From the NCBI RefSeq assembly GCF_030376605.1, contig NZ_JARRAE010000010.1, forward strand, positions 90,383 to 154,382: a stretch of DNA of 64,000 bases. The letters are read 5' to 3'. Source of the stretch: Pseudochrobactrum sp. sp1633. GTDB taxonomy: Bacteria > Pseudomonadota > Alphaproteobacteria > Rhizobiales > Rhizobiaceae. Under the pieces are notes generated by a model, which did no database searches, was not told the DNA's origin, and was given only the letters and a program-made list of their open reading frames with translations. The translations under genes and the position numbers were made by a program. Below are positions 9,314-19,415 of the stretch, piece by piece; the stretch's first letter is position 1; every line of letters starts with the position of its first letter.

Positions 9314-10201
9314 ATGATGTCTGGTTTTGTCGTTCTGATCGTCCTTTTTGGCGCTTTGCTGCATGCAAGCTGGAATGTCATCGTTAAATCAGGCTCCGAT
9401 AAATACCTCAATGCCGTTCTGGTTTGCGGGGCGGCGGGTCTTATTGCGCTGGTTTTAATTCCGTTTATGCCGCTGCCGTTTGCTGCCAGCTGGCCTTACA
9501 TGATTACGTCCACCATATTTCAGGTCTGCTACCTGTTTATGGTTGCTGCGGCCTATAGCAACGGCGATATGAGTCTGGCCTATCCGCTGATGCGCGGAAC
9601 ACCGCCTTTGCTTGTGGCTATGGCTGCGGGGCCGCTGATCGGCGAAGTGCTGGGCGGAGGCCAGTGGCTGGCTATCGGTCTGATTTCCAGCGGTGTTTTG
9701 ACAATGGCACTTGGCAGCCGCCAGAAAGTGGCGGCAGGGCCTCTTGGCGATACTCAGAAAACAACAACAGCGCAAAACACCACCCGCACGATTATCATCG
9801 CGCTGATCAATGCTGTGTTTATCGCCGGATATACACTGGTTGACGGTATCGGCGTGCGTGTGTCCGGCAATGCGGTTTCTTACACATTGTGGGCATTTCT
9901 GTTTAACGCAATCCCAGTGGTTAGCTGGGGCGTCTGGAAATATCGTGGCCGGTTATTCGGACATATAAAACAGCGCGGGCATCTGGCGCTGGTCGGCGGG
10001 GTCGGCACACTTGGTTCCTACGGTCTGGCACTCTGGGCAATGACAATGGCGCCGGTTGCTATGGTCGCGGCCTTGCGGGAAACCTCAATTCTCTTCGGTA
10101 TGGTTCTGTCGCTTGTGCTGCTGCGTGAGCATATCAGCCGCAAGCGTCTTGCCGGTGCGTTGCTGATTGTCTGTGGCACAGTGCTGATGCGGCTTGTATA
10201 A
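9314..10201 (+). CDS. EamA/DMT-family permease
   Basis: A 295-residue inner-membrane transporter with about ten hydrophobic helices in two EamA halves. Typical landmarks are the N-terminal LLHASWNVIVKSG and, in each half, motifs such as AYPLMRGTPPLL and ALRETSILFGMVL. The loop at about 140-155 is polar and probably cytosolic. Substrate cannot be told from sequence; family members export amino acids or metabolites. The start codon is one of two adjacent ATGs after a GGTGAC. Confidence 0.85.
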   Translation: MMSGFVVLIVLFGALLHASWNVIVKSGSDKYLNAVLVCGAAGLIALVLIPFMPLPFAASWPYMITSTIFQVCYLFMVAAAYSNGDMSLAYPLMRGTPPLLVAMAAGPLIGEVLGGGQWLAIGLISSGVLTMALGSRQKVAAGPLGDTQKTTTAQNTTRTIIIALINAVFIAGYTLVDGIGVRVSGNAVSYTLWAFLFNAIPVVSWGVWKYRGRLFGHIKQRGHLALVGGVGTLGSYGLALWAMTMAPVAMVAALRETSILFGMVLSLVLLREHISRKRLAGALLIVCGTVLMRLV

Positions 10202-10307
10202 AACGTGTCTGAGGCGGGTTGAAAACCGGCTTACAACTATGCCGTTTTGCCTTATACCGGATTAGTCCGTTTTTTGCCGTTGAAATATATCTTTCAGGAA
10301 TTGCCTT

Positions 10308-12464
10308 ATGACGCTGCGTGTTTCCCCTCAAATCGGCCATTCAGCCTGCCCGCATGATTGCCCGTCCACCTGCGCGTTGGATGTGGAAATTCTGGACAGC
10401 CACACAATCGGGCGTATTCGCGGTGCCAAGGACAACAGTTATACGGCCGGTGTGATCTGCGCCAAGGTTGCCCGTTATGCTGAGCGTGTTCATCACCCTG
10501 ACAGGCTGCTGAAACCGCTGATCCGTAAAGGCGCGAAAGGGAGCGGCGACTGGCAGGAAATTTCCTGGAAAGATGCGCTGGATCTGACTGCGGATAAGTT
10601 TCAACAGGCTGAAGAAAAATACGGCTCGGAGAGCATTTGGCCAAATTACTATGCAGGAACAATGGGGCTGGTGCAGCGCGATTCCATCAATCGTCTGCGT
10701 TACGCCAAAAAATACTCCGATATGTTCTCCAGTTTTTGCACCAATCTGGCATGGACAGGCTATGTGGCAGGTACCGGCGCATTGCGCGGGCCTGATCCGC
10801 GCGAGATTGCTAAATCTGACTGCGTTGTGATTTGGGGCACCAATGCTGCCGCCACGCAGGTCAATGTCATGACCCATGCTGCGCGCGCCCGCAAAGAGCG
10901 CGGGGCAAAGATTGTCGCGATTGATGTTTATGAAACAGCAACCGTGCGGCAGGCGGATATCGGCATTGTGCTGAAACCCGGCACAGACGGCGCTTTTGCC
11001 TGTGCCGTGATGCATGTGCTGTTTCGTGACGGCTTAGCCGACTGGGATTATCTCAACCGCTATACGGATGCGCCGAAAGAGCTGGAACGCCATTTGCAAA
11101 GCCGTACTCCGCAATGGGCGGAGGCTATTACCGGTGTGTCGGTCGAAGATATTGAAGCCTTTGCGCATCTGGTCGGAACGGTAAAACGCACATATTTCCG
11201 CTTGGGCTACGGGTTTTCCCGCCAGCGCAATGGCGCAGTGAATATGCATGCGGCTTCCTGCGTGGCCGCGGTAACAGGCGCATGGAAATATGAAGGCGGC
11301 GGAGCCTTTCATTCCAACTCCGGTATATTCGGCATGGACAAGTCGGAGATTGAAGGAACGGCTTTTGCTGATCCGTCCATTCGGTCGCTGGATCAGTCGA
11401 AAATCGGGCGTATTCTCAATGGTGACCACGAGGCGCTTTACGGCGGACCGCCGGTGATGGCGATGCTCATTCAGAATACCAATCCGGCCAATGTGGCACC
11501 GGAACAGCGACTGGTGCGCCAAGGCTTTATGCGGGAAGATCTGTTTACTGTTGTGCATGAGCAGTTCATGACCGATACGGCCAAAATGGCTGATCTGGTG
11601 CTGCCTGCAACGACATTTCTGGAGCATGACGATATTTATCGCGGTGGCGGTCAGCAGCATGTGTTGCTGGGAGCCAAGCTGATCGAACCGGTCGGCGAAG
11701 CGCGTGAAAATATCTATGTGATCAATGAGCTGGCAAATCGCTTAGGCGTTGGCCATCTGGATGGTTTCAATCTGCCAGCTCGCAAACTGGTTGATAATCT
11801 TTTAGTCAAAAGCAATATGCCGGATTTTGAGGCGATGCAGCAGCAGCGCTGGCTGGATAAGCAACCGGATTTTGAAACATCACATTATCTGGATGGATTC
11901 GCCTGGGATGACGGCAAGTTCCGTTTCCGTGTGGACTGGCAAAAACAAACATCGCCGGATCGTCCGCCGGAAGCGATGGGGCTTCAGGGGCCTTATGCGC
12001 AGATGCCTGAATTTCCGGATTACTGGGCAGTCAATGAACTTGCCGACCCGCAGCATCCGTTTAAGCTCACCACATCACCGGCGCATAATTTCCTGAACTC
12101 GACTTTCACCGAAACGCCGACGTCTTTGGCGAAAGAAGTCCGGCCGCAATTGCTGATGCGCGATGATGATGCAGCAGAACTCGGGCTTGAGGACGGCGCG
12201 CGTGTGCAGATCGGCAATGAGCGCGGCAGTCTGGTTCTGCATGTCAAAATCCAGCTGGCCGGTGATAAAATGAGCGGAAGCAAAAAGCTGCGGCGTGGCG
12301 TTGTGGTGTCAGAAGGGCTGTTCCCGAATTCCGCTTTTGAAGGCGGCGAGGGCATTAATATTCTGACCGGTGCGGATGCGGCAGCACCGCATGGCGGCAC
12401 TGCTTTTCACGATATTAAAGTCTGGGTGCGGGTTTGTGAGGAAGGTACGGCGCAGGCTGCATAG
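10308..12464 (+). CDS. Molybdopterin-dependent oxidoreductase (DMSO reductase superfamily)
   Basis: 718 residues. Four cysteines at 14, 18, 22 and 51 (C-x3-C-x3-C-x28-C) bind a 4Fe-4S cluster; the molybdopterin domains follow, and the cofactor-capping C-terminal domain starts near 590 (KLTTSPAHNFLNSTF). There is no Tat signal, so the enzyme is cytosolic. A Cys in SSFCTNLAW (about 143) is a candidate Mo ligand, uncertain. Substrate is unknown; no electron-transfer subunit is encoded nearby. The hydrolase gene starts 30 bases downstream. moaD at the left edge shows that the host makes the cofactor. Confidence 0.85.
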   Translation: MTLRVSPQIGHSACPHDCPSTCALDVEILDSHTIGRIRGAKDNSYTAGVICAKVARYAERVHHPDRLLKPLIRKGAKGSGDWQEISWKDALDLTADKFQQAEEKYGSESIWPNYYAGTMGLVQRDSINRLRYAKKYSDMFSSFCTNLAWTGYVAGTGALRGPDPREIAKSDCVVIWGTNAAATQVNVMTHAARARKERGAKIVAIDVYETATVRQADIGIVLKPGTDGAFACAVMHVLFRDGLADWDYLNRYTDAPKELERHLQSRTPQWAEAITGVSVEDIEAFAHLVGTVKRTYFRLGYGFSRQRNGAVNMHAASCVAAVTGAWKYEGGGAFHSNSGIFGMDKSEIEGTAFADPSIRSLDQSKIGRILNGDHEALYGGPPVMAMLIQNTNPANVAPEQRLVRQGFMREDLFTVVHEQFMTDTAKMADLVLPATTFLEHDDIYRGGGQQHVLLGAKLIEPVGEARENIYVINELANRLGVGHLDGFNLPARKLVDNLLVKSNMPDFEAMQQQRWLDKQPDFETSHYLDGFAWDDGKFRFRVDWQKQTSPDRPPEAMGLQGPYAQMPEFPDYWAVNELADPQHPFKLTTSPAHNFLNSTFTETPTSLAKEVRPQLLMRDDDAAELGLEDGARVQIGNERGSLVLHVKIQLAGDKMSGSKKLRRGVVVSEGLFPNSAFEGGEGINILTGADAAAPHGGTAFHDIKVWVRVCEEGTAQAA

Positions 12465-12494
12465 GCGTTAACAACAAGTGCGGGGGGCAAAAAG

Positions 12495-13493
12495 ATGCGT
12501 GCGAAAATAGCTGTTCCGCGACGACGCTGGTGGCTGCATGGCTTGCTGATCCTGCTCTTGTTAGTCTGTGCCTATATTGTCGGCGCGGCTTTCTTTGTGC
12601 GCTCCGTGCTGGAAAAAGTTTTGTTTGTCGGAAACCTGTCATTTCCGACCCAGACCCATGATCCTTATCAACTGGGCTATCGCGGTGATCCGCAGCAGGC
12701 TTTCGGATTTTCGTTCGAGACTGTTCGCTATCAGAGTGAGTTGGGCGAAATGCCTGCATGGTTCATACCACCGGCAGATGCTGCGGTCTCATCAGACATT
12801 GCTGCAATCTATGTGCATGGTATTGCCGGTCATCGGGAGGATGGTTATCGCCACATGTCGGTTCTGCGTGAGGCTGGCATTCCGGTATTGCTGATCAACT
12901 ATCGCAACGATGACAATGTTCCTCAATCGCCTGACGGGCTCTATAGTTTCGGCTTGACCGAATGGCGCGATCTTGATGCCGCAGCCATCTATATGCGCCA
13001 ACGTGGTTTCAAGCGACTGATCATTGTCGGGGAATCGCTGGGCGGGGCAATCACCGGTGCATTTTTGAAGAATATTGAATTGCAGGATCGTATTCCGCCC
13101 TATGACATTGAGGCGGTTATTCTTGATTCACCGGCACTCAGTTTTGCGATGATTGTCCGTTATCAGATCCGTAATCTGCGTCTGCCTCTTAGCGGATTGA
13201 TAGAGCCTGTCGCGCTGGAGCTGTTTGCCTATAAACATGGCACAGATTTTACACAGGCTGACAGCCTGAATGCCGTGGCGAATTTTAACGGCAGATTGCT
13301 TGTTTCACATGGCAGCGGTGATCGTATCGTGCCTGTTGAGATCAGCGACAGATTGGTGACAACACGCTATAATCTTACCAATTATCTCAAAACACATGCA
13401 GACCATTTGCAGGGCTGGCATGAAAACCCGGAGCGTTACCGGCAGGCATTGCGCGCATTCTTAGCGCCGGTGACTGGTACATCACGCCAATAA
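12495..13493 (+). CDS. Membrane-anchored alpha/beta hydrolase
   Basis: 332 residues. Residues 12-36 form one membrane helix after a basic N-terminus, so the domain probably faces the periplasm. The fold shows the oxyanion motif HGIAGHRE (108-115), nucleophile elbow GESLGG with Ser181, Asp276 in GSGDRIVP, and His304 in HADHLQGWH: a full catalytic triad. It resembles the BEM46/YqiA-like serine hydrolases; the substrate is unknown. It is probably co-transcribed with the molybdoenzyme upstream. A terminator directly follows. Confidence 0.82.
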   Translation: MRAKIAVPRRRWWLHGLLILLLLVCAYIVGAAFFVRSVLEKVLFVGNLSFPTQTHDPYQLGYRGDPQQAFGFSFETVRYQSELGEMPAWFIPPADAAVSSDIAAIYVHGIAGHREDGYRHMSVLREAGIPVLLINYRNDDNVPQSPDGLYSFGLTEWRDLDAAAIYMRQRGFKRLIIVGESLGGAITGAFLKNIELQDRIPPYDIEAVILDSPALSFAMIVRYQIRNLRLPLSGLIEPVALELFAYKHGTDFTQADSLNAVANFNGRLLVSHGSGDRIVPVEISDRLVTTRYNLTNYLKTHADHLQGWHENPERYRQALRAFLAPVTGTSRQ

Positions 13494-13526
13494 AAAAGCC
13501 CGCGCTGGAGAACAGCGCGGGCTTTC
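13494..13526. terminator. Bidirectional rho-independent terminator
   Basis: Perfect stem AAAGCCCGCGCTG / CAGCGCGGGCTTT with loop GAGAA between the convergent hydrolase and DUF992 genes. Confidence 0.9.
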
Positions 13527-13544
13527 AATTTATTTTGCTGAATA

Positions 13545-14057
13545 TCAGCCCTGATATTTCAGGCGGAAGTTGGAAAGACCAACTGCAACATTCAGGCCCT
13601 TCTGGCCCTGAATGGAAATTGGCTGCAGGGAAATATTTTTCCATGTGCCGCCGGTCAGAATGTTGGTGCCTGCGCCGATGCCGATTGTGGCATTGGCCGA
13701 AGCGCCGACATAGCTGCCGCGCAGAGCGCCTTCAGGGCGAACAGTTGGTGCCCATACAGCCCATGCGAGCTGGCCGGCATTGTAGAAGCCGAGGTCAACA
13801 CCGATCTTGGTGATCTGGCCGGTATAACGCTCAGCAGGCGCACCGCGCTGTGCAGGCTGGAATACGCAATCAAGATCCTGACGGCTGCCGATGATGACAC
13901 CGATGGACGGCTGGAAATCGCAGGTCAGCACGCCAACTTCAGAGCGTGGCTGAGTGACTGCGCTGCGGGAAGTAGCCATGTCAGCAGCAGAAGCTGAAAC
14001 GGCGAAAGTACCGGCAGCAAAAACGGCGATAAGAGCAGCAGAGTTACGGAGAGACAT
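13545..14057 (-). CDS. DUF992 family exported protein
   Basis: 170 residues with a signal peptide (about 1-24, SASAAD junction). The mature part matches DUF992 as known in Hyphomicrobiales: VGVLTCDFQPSIGVIIGSRQDLDCVF, then GRxGxDLGFYNAGQLAWAVWAP-like and TNILTGG sections. The function is unknown; members are small periplasmic or outer-membrane-associated proteins. Two cysteines (in LTCDF and LDCVF) may pair. It is a single gene with a long AT-rich upstream region. Confidence 0.82.
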   Translation of the reverse strand: MSLRNSAALIAVFAAGTFAVSASAADMATSRSAVTQPRSEVGVLTCDFQPSIGVIIGSRQDLDCVFQPAQRGAPAERYTGQITKIGVDLGFYNAGQLAWAVWAPTVRPEGALRGSYVGASANATIGIGAGTNILTGGTWKNISLQPISIQGQKGLNVAVGLSNFRLKYQG

Positions 14058-14291
14058 GATATCTTCCTCTTCTTATTTTAGACGCATCCTCGAAAGTGTA
14101 AAATGAGTTTCGGATAAGATACGCGTTGATTCAACAGGTTAAAGCGTTTGACCGCTCGAAATCTCTGCCTGAAAAACGAACCATAATGACGGGAATCATC
14201 TGATAGCTGAACAAGCAGTACAAATGTGATACGTGGCTATTTAGGGTAATATCGTGGCACGTTAAGAGATATTTAACAATTTGTTATTTCG

Positions 14292-14933
14292 TTAAACACT
14301 AATGAGAGCTTGTGTTGCGCATATGTCATGATTTTCAGGCTTTGCGTCTCCGGCAAAGCGACACAGAGCCAACGGATAAAGCTGATGCTCGGCAATCAGA
14401 ACACGGGCTGCCACAGTCTCAGCTGTATCGCCGGTATCAATAGCAACGGCACCTTGTGCAAGGATCGGGCCTTCATCCATGCCTTCTGTCACCAGATGCA
14501 CTGTGCATCCTGCCAGCTTCATGCCGGCATCAAGTGCGCGCTGATGCGTGTGCAGTCCCGGAAATAGCGGTAGCAGGGAAGGGTGGATGTTGAGGATGCG
14601 GCCGGTATAAGGCGCAATGAACCGGCCGGAAAGCAAGCGCATATAGCCTGCAAGACAAATAATATCAGGTGCAATTTCTGCCAGTTTTTCAAGGATGGCG
14701 TCTTCATGCGCATCTTTGGAGGCATAGTCTTTGCGGGTATAAATATAGGTGTTTATGCCCGCTGCCTGCGCTTTCGCCAGTCCGCCTGCCTGTGCTTTAT
14801 CCGAAAAGACCGCAACGATCTCCGCCGGATAATCCGGTGCCTGAGCAGCCCGGATCAGCGTCTCCATATTGGAGCCGCCGCCGGAGATGAAAATGACCAC
14901 GCGTTTGCGTGGCATTGACGGGGTCTGGTTCAT
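14292..14933 (-). CDS. purN: Phosphoribosylglycinamide formyltransferase PurN
   Basis: 213 residues; transfers a formyl group from 10-formyl-THF to GAR, step 3 of purine synthesis. The phosphate-binding [10 protein letters not shown] stands at 17-26, catalytic Asn115 and His117 in LNIHPSLLP, and Asp153 in TEGMDEGPI. Its ATG overlaps the purM stop (ATGA), so the enzymes for steps 5 and 3 are made together, as in many proteobacteria. Confidence 0.95.
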   Translation of the reverse strand: MNQTPSMPRKRVVIFISGGGSNMETLIRAAQAPDYPAEIVAVFSDKAQAGGLAKAQAAGINTYIYTRKDYASKDAHEDAILEKLAEIAPDIICLAGYMRLLSGRFIAPYTGRILNIHPSLLPLFPGLHTHQRALDAGMKLAGCTVHLVTEGMDEGPILAQGAVAIDTGDTAETVAARVLIAEHQLYPLALCRFAGDAKPENHDICATQALISV

Positions 14934-16036
14934 AGGGAAAGTGTGCCCTGATAAACAACGCCCTGATTATTGTTTGCATCACGCGCAATCATACGGCCGA
15001 GGGTGACAACAGTTTCGCCTTCAGCTTTCAGCGCCTGTGCAACTGTTTCAGCTTTATCGGCTGCAACCACAACAATCATGCCGATGCCGCAGTTGAATGT
15101 GCGCAGCATTTCATGCGGCTCAACACCGCCGGTTTTTGCCAGCCATGAGAAAACAGCCGGAACCGGAATAGCCGAAAGATTAATTTCAGCAGCCAGAGTT
15201 TCCGGCAGAACGCGCGGAATATTGTCAGGGAAGCCACCGCCGGTGATGTGTGCCAGTGCTTTGATCGCACCGGTTGAGCGGATAGCCGACAGCAGGGACT
15301 TCACATAAATGCGGGTTGGTGTGAGCAGGGCTTCACCCAGCGATTGATCAGCAGCAAAAGGTGCTGCATCCTGCCAGCCAAGACCGGACAGTTCAACAAT
15401 ACGGCGCACCAGCGAGAAACCGTTGGAATGGACGCCGGAGGAGCCAAGACCGAGAATAACATCGCCGGTTTCGAGATCACCGGCAGGCAGCAGCTGTCCG
15501 CGCTCGGCGGCACCAACGGCAAAACCGGCCAGATCATAGTCACCATCGCGGTACATGCCCGGCATTTCAGCGGTTTCACCGCCGATCAGCGCGCAGCCGG
15601 ACTGCAGGCAACCCTCAGCAATACCTTTAACGATAGCCGCACCCTGTTCAGGATTGAGTTTGCCGGTTGCAAAATAGTCGAGGAAGAACAAAGGTTCCGC
15701 GCCCTGTACGACGAGATCGTTCACGCACATGGCAACCAGATCAATACCAACCGTGTCATGACGGTCTGCATCAATAGCGATTTTCAGCTTTGTGCCTACG
15801 CCGTCATTGGCGGCAACCAAAACCGGATCTTTAAAGCCTGCGGCCTTGAGGTCAAACAAGCCGCCGAAGCCGCCGATTTCACCATCAGCACCCGGACGAC
15901 GTGTGGAGCGCACGAGCGGCTTGATCTTATCGACCATGCTGTTGCCTGCATCAATATCCACGCCGGCATCGGCATAGGTTAATCCGTTGTTTTTTGGATC
16001 AATGGCTGAAGTGGATGGGGTTTTCGACTCTGGCAT
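14930..16036 (-). CDS. purM: Phosphoribosylformylglycinamidine cyclo-ligase PurM
   Basis: 368 residues; closes the imidazole ring to give AIR in purine synthesis. The N-terminal [14 protein letters not shown], the GVGTKLKIA nucleotide loop and the [14 protein letters not shown] motif are all typical of AIR synthetase. The start at 16,036 follows GGGAGCC and gives a normal length; a frame open 30 codons further upstream is not needed. Operon purM-purN. The divergent PerM-type permease gene starts about 310 bases away. Confidence 0.95.
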   Translation of the reverse strand: MPESKTPSTSAIDPKNNGLTYADAGVDIDAGNSMVDKIKPLVRSTRRPGADGEIGGFGGLFDLKAAGFKDPVLVAANDGVGTKLKIAIDADRHDTVGIDLVAMCVNDLVVQGAEPLFFLDYFATGKLNPEQGAAIVKGIAEGCLQSGCALIGGETAEMPGMYRDGDYDLAGFAVGAAERGQLLPAGDLETGDVILGLGSSGVHSNGFSLVRRIVELSGLGWQDAAPFAADQSLGEALLTPTRIYVKSLLSAIRSTGAIKALAHITGGGFPDNIPRVLPETLAAEINLSAIPVPAVFSWLAKTGGVEPHEMLRTFNCGIGMIVVVAADKAETVAQALKAEGETVVTLGRMIARDANNNQGVVYQGTLSL

Positions 16037-16345
16037 GGATGGCTCCCGATACACGGCGCAGCCTTTGTGCCTTGGGAAGAACGGCAGGGAGGCTGCGGTT
16101 AATGCTTCAAGCAGGCGCAATGACACGAGAACGCTTTATCCGCAAGCATCTTTCGTCATTTTTAACTGATAAACACCATGTTATGAGAACAGCAGAGCAT
16201 ATGTCGCAGCCAGTTTGTTCGGCTGATACAATCAGAGCGGCTCGCAGAATGGCGCGTTAAGAACAGAATTGTTTGATAACACAAGGTCTTGACCGCCTGC
16301 CTGAATGCGACATATTGAAAATCTTTATTTCAACGGCGGTTTTAT
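16037..16345. promoter_or_regulatory. Divergent upstream region of purM and the PerM-type gene
   Basis: 309 bases with no supported gene; short frames inside lack a ribosome binding site. It must carry the promoters of both divergent units. No riboswitch-like fold or clear operator was recognised by eye. Confidence 0.4.
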
Positions 16346-17551
16346 ATGAGCAAATCCGGTACGACTCCCCCTAAATCGCCATCCTCCCGTGCCGTACGGG
16401 CTGAAACGACCACAGGACAAGTGATTGTTCCGGTTGACAGCAGAGAGGTTCATCTGGATGTACAGGTGAATGCCCTTGGCGCAACGGTTCGCAAGCAGGC
16501 CTTTTTTTGGATGTTTGCAACAATCGTCTTCATTCTGTTCCTGACGGTATTCAGCTCTATCTTGCTGCCTTTCGTGGCAGGTCTTGCGCTTGCTTATTTT
16601 CTTGATCCGGTGGCAGACAGGCTGGAACGCTTTGGCATGTCACGTCTGGTGGCTACCTGCGTTATTCTGATTACCTTTGTTGTGATCCTCGTACTGGGGC
16701 TGATTATCATCGTGCCGGTACTGGTGACACAGATGGCCGAGTTTATCTCGAAATTCCCCGGCTATTTCACACAGCTTCAGGCGCTGATTGCCCATCAGGA
16801 TTCCGAGTGGCTGCAAAAATATCTCGGCATTAACAGCTCTGTCATTCAGGATAATCTGAGCGGGTTTCTGAAACAGGGTGCCGGTTTCCTCACCACGTTG
16901 CTGCAATCGCTCTGGAATTCAGGCAAGTCGCTTATTGATATTGCAGGCCTGTTTGTGGTGACGCCGGTGGTTGCATTCTACATGCTGCTCGACTGGGACC
17001 GTATGGTCAATACGATCGATTCATGGGTGCCGCGCGACCATGTAAAGACGGTGCGCCAGATCGCCCGAGAGATGAATGATGCGATTGCCGGATTTATCCG
17101 CGGACAGGGCACATTATGCCTTATCCTCGGAACTTTTTACGCGATCGGCCTGACACTGACCGGTTTGAATTTCGGCCTGCTGATCGGCCTTTTTGCCGGT
17201 CTTATCAGCTTCATTCCTTATATCGGTTCGATTGTCGGGCTGGTGCTGGCAATTGGTGTGGCGCTGGTGCAGTTCTGGCCGGATTGGGTGATGGTTGTGA
17301 TTGTCGCCTGCGTGTTCTTTGCAGGCCAGTTTATTGAAGGCAATATTCTGCAGCCGAAACTGGTAGGCAAGTCTGTTGGCCTGCATCCGGTATGGCTGAT
17401 GTTTGCGCTCTTCGCGTTTGGTTCATTCCTTGGCTTTACAGGGATGCTGATTGCCGTGCCTGCTGCGGCGGCGGTCGGGGTTCTGGTACGCTTTGCTATC
17501 GGCCGTTATCTGGAATCCCCGATGTATAAGAGCAGCAACGGCGAGAACTGA
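16346..17551 (+). CDS. AI-2E (PerM) family transporter
   Basis: 401 residues, with a polar N-terminal 50 residues and about eight hydrophobic helices. The family pattern is clear: LLPFVAGLALAYFLDPVADRLER early, the amphipathic middle region (VTQMAEFISKFP to GFLTTLLQSLW), then IAREMNDAIAGFIRGQ and the C-terminal GLISFIPYIGSIVG. Members export varied small molecules or ions; the AI-2 label should not be taken literally. In Brucella relatives this gene sits between purM and hdaA, as here. Confidence 0.87.
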   Translation: MSKSGTTPPKSPSSRAVRAETTTGQVIVPVDSREVHLDVQVNALGATVRKQAFFWMFATIVFILFLTVFSSILLPFVAGLALAYFLDPVADRLERFGMSRLVATCVILITFVVILVLGLIIIVPVLVTQMAEFISKFPGYFTQLQALIAHQDSEWLQKYLGINSSVIQDNLSGFLKQGAGFLTTLLQSLWNSGKSLIDIAGLFVVTPVVAFYMLLDWDRMVNTIDSWVPRDHVKTVRQIAREMNDAIAGFIRGQGTLCLILGTFYAIGLTLTGLNFGLLIGLFAGLISFIPYIGSIVGLVLAIGVALVQFWPDWVMVVIVACVFFAGQFIEGNILQPKLVGKSVGLHPVWLMFALFAFGSFLGFTGMLIAVPAAAAVGVLVRFAIGRYLESPMYKSSNGEN

Positions 17552-17609
17552 CACAAAGTTTTCAACAGGTCTGTCCACAGGCTTGTGTGTCACGGGGATA
17601 AGCTTCTGC

Positions 17610-17640
17610 AACCGGCGTAATCACGCCGGTTGCGCTTTTA
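17610..17640 (+). terminator. Terminator after the PerM-type gene
   Basis: Perfect 9-base stem AACCGGCGT / ACGCCGGTT with loop AATC, followed by GCGCTTTTA. The T run is short, so it is of moderate strength. Confidence 0.6.
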
Positions 17641-17791
17641 TCATAAGGGAAAAGCAGCTACTGCATGAATAAGACCTTGTGTACCGGAATGTACCGGATA
17701 AGGTCAGTATGAATTGAACAAGCTTGCACGCCGCCCTGAACGTCAGTGAGAAATCATGTGATCGTGATGCGGGCCGGAATTTTGGATAACT

Positions 17792-18520
17792 ATGTCTGCT
17801 GAGCACCGACAAATGCCGCTCATTCTTCAGCATGAGCCGGGCTTTACGCGCGATGATCTGGTTGTTACCGGATCGAACCGTGCGGCTGTCGATCTGATTG
17901 ATCGCTGGCCGGACTGGCCGTCGCCTGTGGCGCTGCTTGTCGGACCTGCCGGTGCAGGCAAAACCCATCTGGCGGCCATCTGGCGCAGCCAGAATGATGC
18001 AGCAATCTTAGACCCGCATGATATTGATGCAGCCTCGCTTGAGATTGCGGCGCAGCGTCCGGTGCTGATTGATGATATCGGTGCAGAAGATTTTGATGAA
18101 ACCGGTCTGTTTCATCTGATCAATACCATCCGTCAGACTGCCGGTAGCTGTGAGAAGGGCCAGTCACAGGCATCCTTGCTGATGACGTCGCAATTGCAGC
18201 CTTCGCAGTGGAATGTAACGCTGCCGGATTTGATCTCACGCCTGAAGGCTGTGACGATCGTTGATATTTCCGAACCGGATGATTATCTGCTGAGCACGGT
18301 GATCTACAAGCTGTTTGCCGACCGGCAGGTGAGTGTTGATCCGGCGGTTATCAGCTATATTGTCAGCCGTGTTGAGCGCTCGCTGGATAGTGTGATTGTG
18401 CTGGTCGATCTGCTGGATCATATGGCTTTGCAGCAAAAAAGCCGGATTACCAAGGCACTTGCGATGCAGGCTTTTCAGGCAATGGCGAATGCCTTGCCTG
18501 ACAGCTCTTCTAACGACTGA
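17792..18520 (+). CDS. hdaA: DnaA regulatory protein HdaA
   Basis: 242 residues, a AAA+ protein like the DnaA ATPase domain but without its DNA-binding domain. The N-terminal QMPLIL (7-12) fits the beta-clamp binding motif of Hda. Walker A is GPAGAGKT at 51-58, Walker B VLIDD at 91-95. With the clamp it promotes hydrolysis of DnaA-ATP after initiation and so prevents over-replication. The C-terminal lid helices are present. The gene place next to the PerM-type gene is conserved in Hyphomicrobiales. Confidence 0.9.
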   Translation: MSAEHRQMPLILQHEPGFTRDDLVVTGSNRAAVDLIDRWPDWPSPVALLVGPAGAGKTHLAAIWRSQNDAAILDPHDIDAASLEIAAQRPVLIDDIGAEDFDETGLFHLINTIRQTAGSCEKGQSQASLLMTSQLQPSQWNVTLPDLISRLKAVTIVDISEPDDYLLSTVIYKLFADRQVSVDPAVISYIVSRVERSLDSVIVLVDLLDHMALQQKSRITKALAMQAFQAMANALPDSSSND

Positions 18521-18533
18521 TTTTACGGTTTCT

Positions 18534-19415
18534 TTATTTGCCGACCGGCTGCTGCGGATAGACCGGTGCGACCAGTCCGGTATTGTGCGGCTTGGCGGCA
18601 GGTGCAGTTGCAGCCTTGGCGGGCTGTTTTTCTGGAACAGGACGGATTGAGCCGGTTGTCATTACCGCTTGCGGTGCGGAAACAGCGCGGAACGCATTTG
18701 CCTGTCTTGGCTTGTTTTTAAAGATCAGCTGATCTTCCTGCACCCAGCCTATAATATTGGTGGAGGGAACAACCACGCGGTGCCAGCGACCGACTTTGGC
18801 ATAGGAACGCATTTCGCGCCCTTTCTCCACACTGCCGACAGTTTTGGCTTTGTCCCATGCCTTTTCGCGAATAACGAGAGACTGTTTGGCGATAATCGCC
18901 TTCGGGATTTTAAAGGCACCACTGGCATGGCGGCTGTTATCATCAGGTGCAGTTTTACCCACCGGCGGCAGAGCTGGCATAGCATGCTGCGGCGCAGGTT
19001 TCGGCGGGGTGATCTGGGGGGCCGGTTTGCTCTCAATGCGTGGTGATAATACAGCAACTTGTTGCGGCGTAGTTTTCTGCTCTCCGGTGTTGCTCTGGCC
19101 GACATTGAGCGGTGGTCTGCGCACTGGCGCTACCGGTGTCACACTTGTTTGCGGCGCACTGCTTTGTGCCTGCGCAGTTTTACGCTCAGGTGCTTTCGTA
19201 TTATCCGGATTTGTGCGTGAGGCCGTGTTGCTCATTGCATTGCGGAACAGGCCTGAAACGCTCTCTGATGGTGTTTTATTCTGCGATGTTGCCCAGAGTG
19301 CTGCTGCGCCGATAACAAGGATAGCACCGACTGTCATGACTGCAGTTGCGGACTGGCCGGAACTTTTGCCGCGTGTGGAGCGTTTCTTGCGGGTGGTGGT
19401 TTTTCTCGGAGCCAT
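18534..19415 (-). CDS. Membrane-anchored SH3-domain protein
   Basis: 293 residues. A very basic N-terminus (KTTTRKKRSTRGK) precedes one membrane helix at about 24-44. A long Pro/Gln/Ala-rich linker follows. Around 168-235 lies a bacterial SH3-like domain (IAKQSLVIREKAWDKA to GWVQEDQLIF), and a second Pro/Ala-rich tail closes the protein. The layout fits a periplasmic envelope protein that binds peptidoglycan or a partner. The linker composition is low-complexity. It faces hdaA tail to tail with 13 bases between stops. Confidence 0.72.
   Translation of the reverse strand: MAPRKTTTRKKRSTRGKSSGQSATAVMTVGAILVIGAAALWATSQNKTPSESVSGLFRNAMSNTASRTNPDNTKAPERKTAQAQSSAPQTSVTPVAPVRRPPLNVGQSNTGEQKTTPQQVAVLSPRIESKPAPQITPPKPAPQHAMPALPPVGKTAPDDNSRHASGAFKIPKAIIAKQSLVIREKAWDKAKTVGSVEKGREMRSYAKVGRWHRVVVPSTNIIGWVQEDQLIFKNKPRQANAFRAVSAPQAVMTTGSIRPVPEKQPAKAATAPAAKPHNTGLVAPVYPQQPVGK

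Noticed and set aside
10341..11660. Two long minus-strand frames of over 200 codons
   Set aside because: Both are antisense to the molybdopterin oxidoreductase, whose motifs are unambiguous.
15344..15982. A 212-codon plus-strand frame
   Set aside because: Antisense to purM without a start signal or domain.
17555..17600. DnaA-box-like words (TGTCCACAG, TTTTCAACAG) before hdaA
   Set aside because: Each differs from TTATNCACA in two or more positions, and no cluster is present, so no origin is called.
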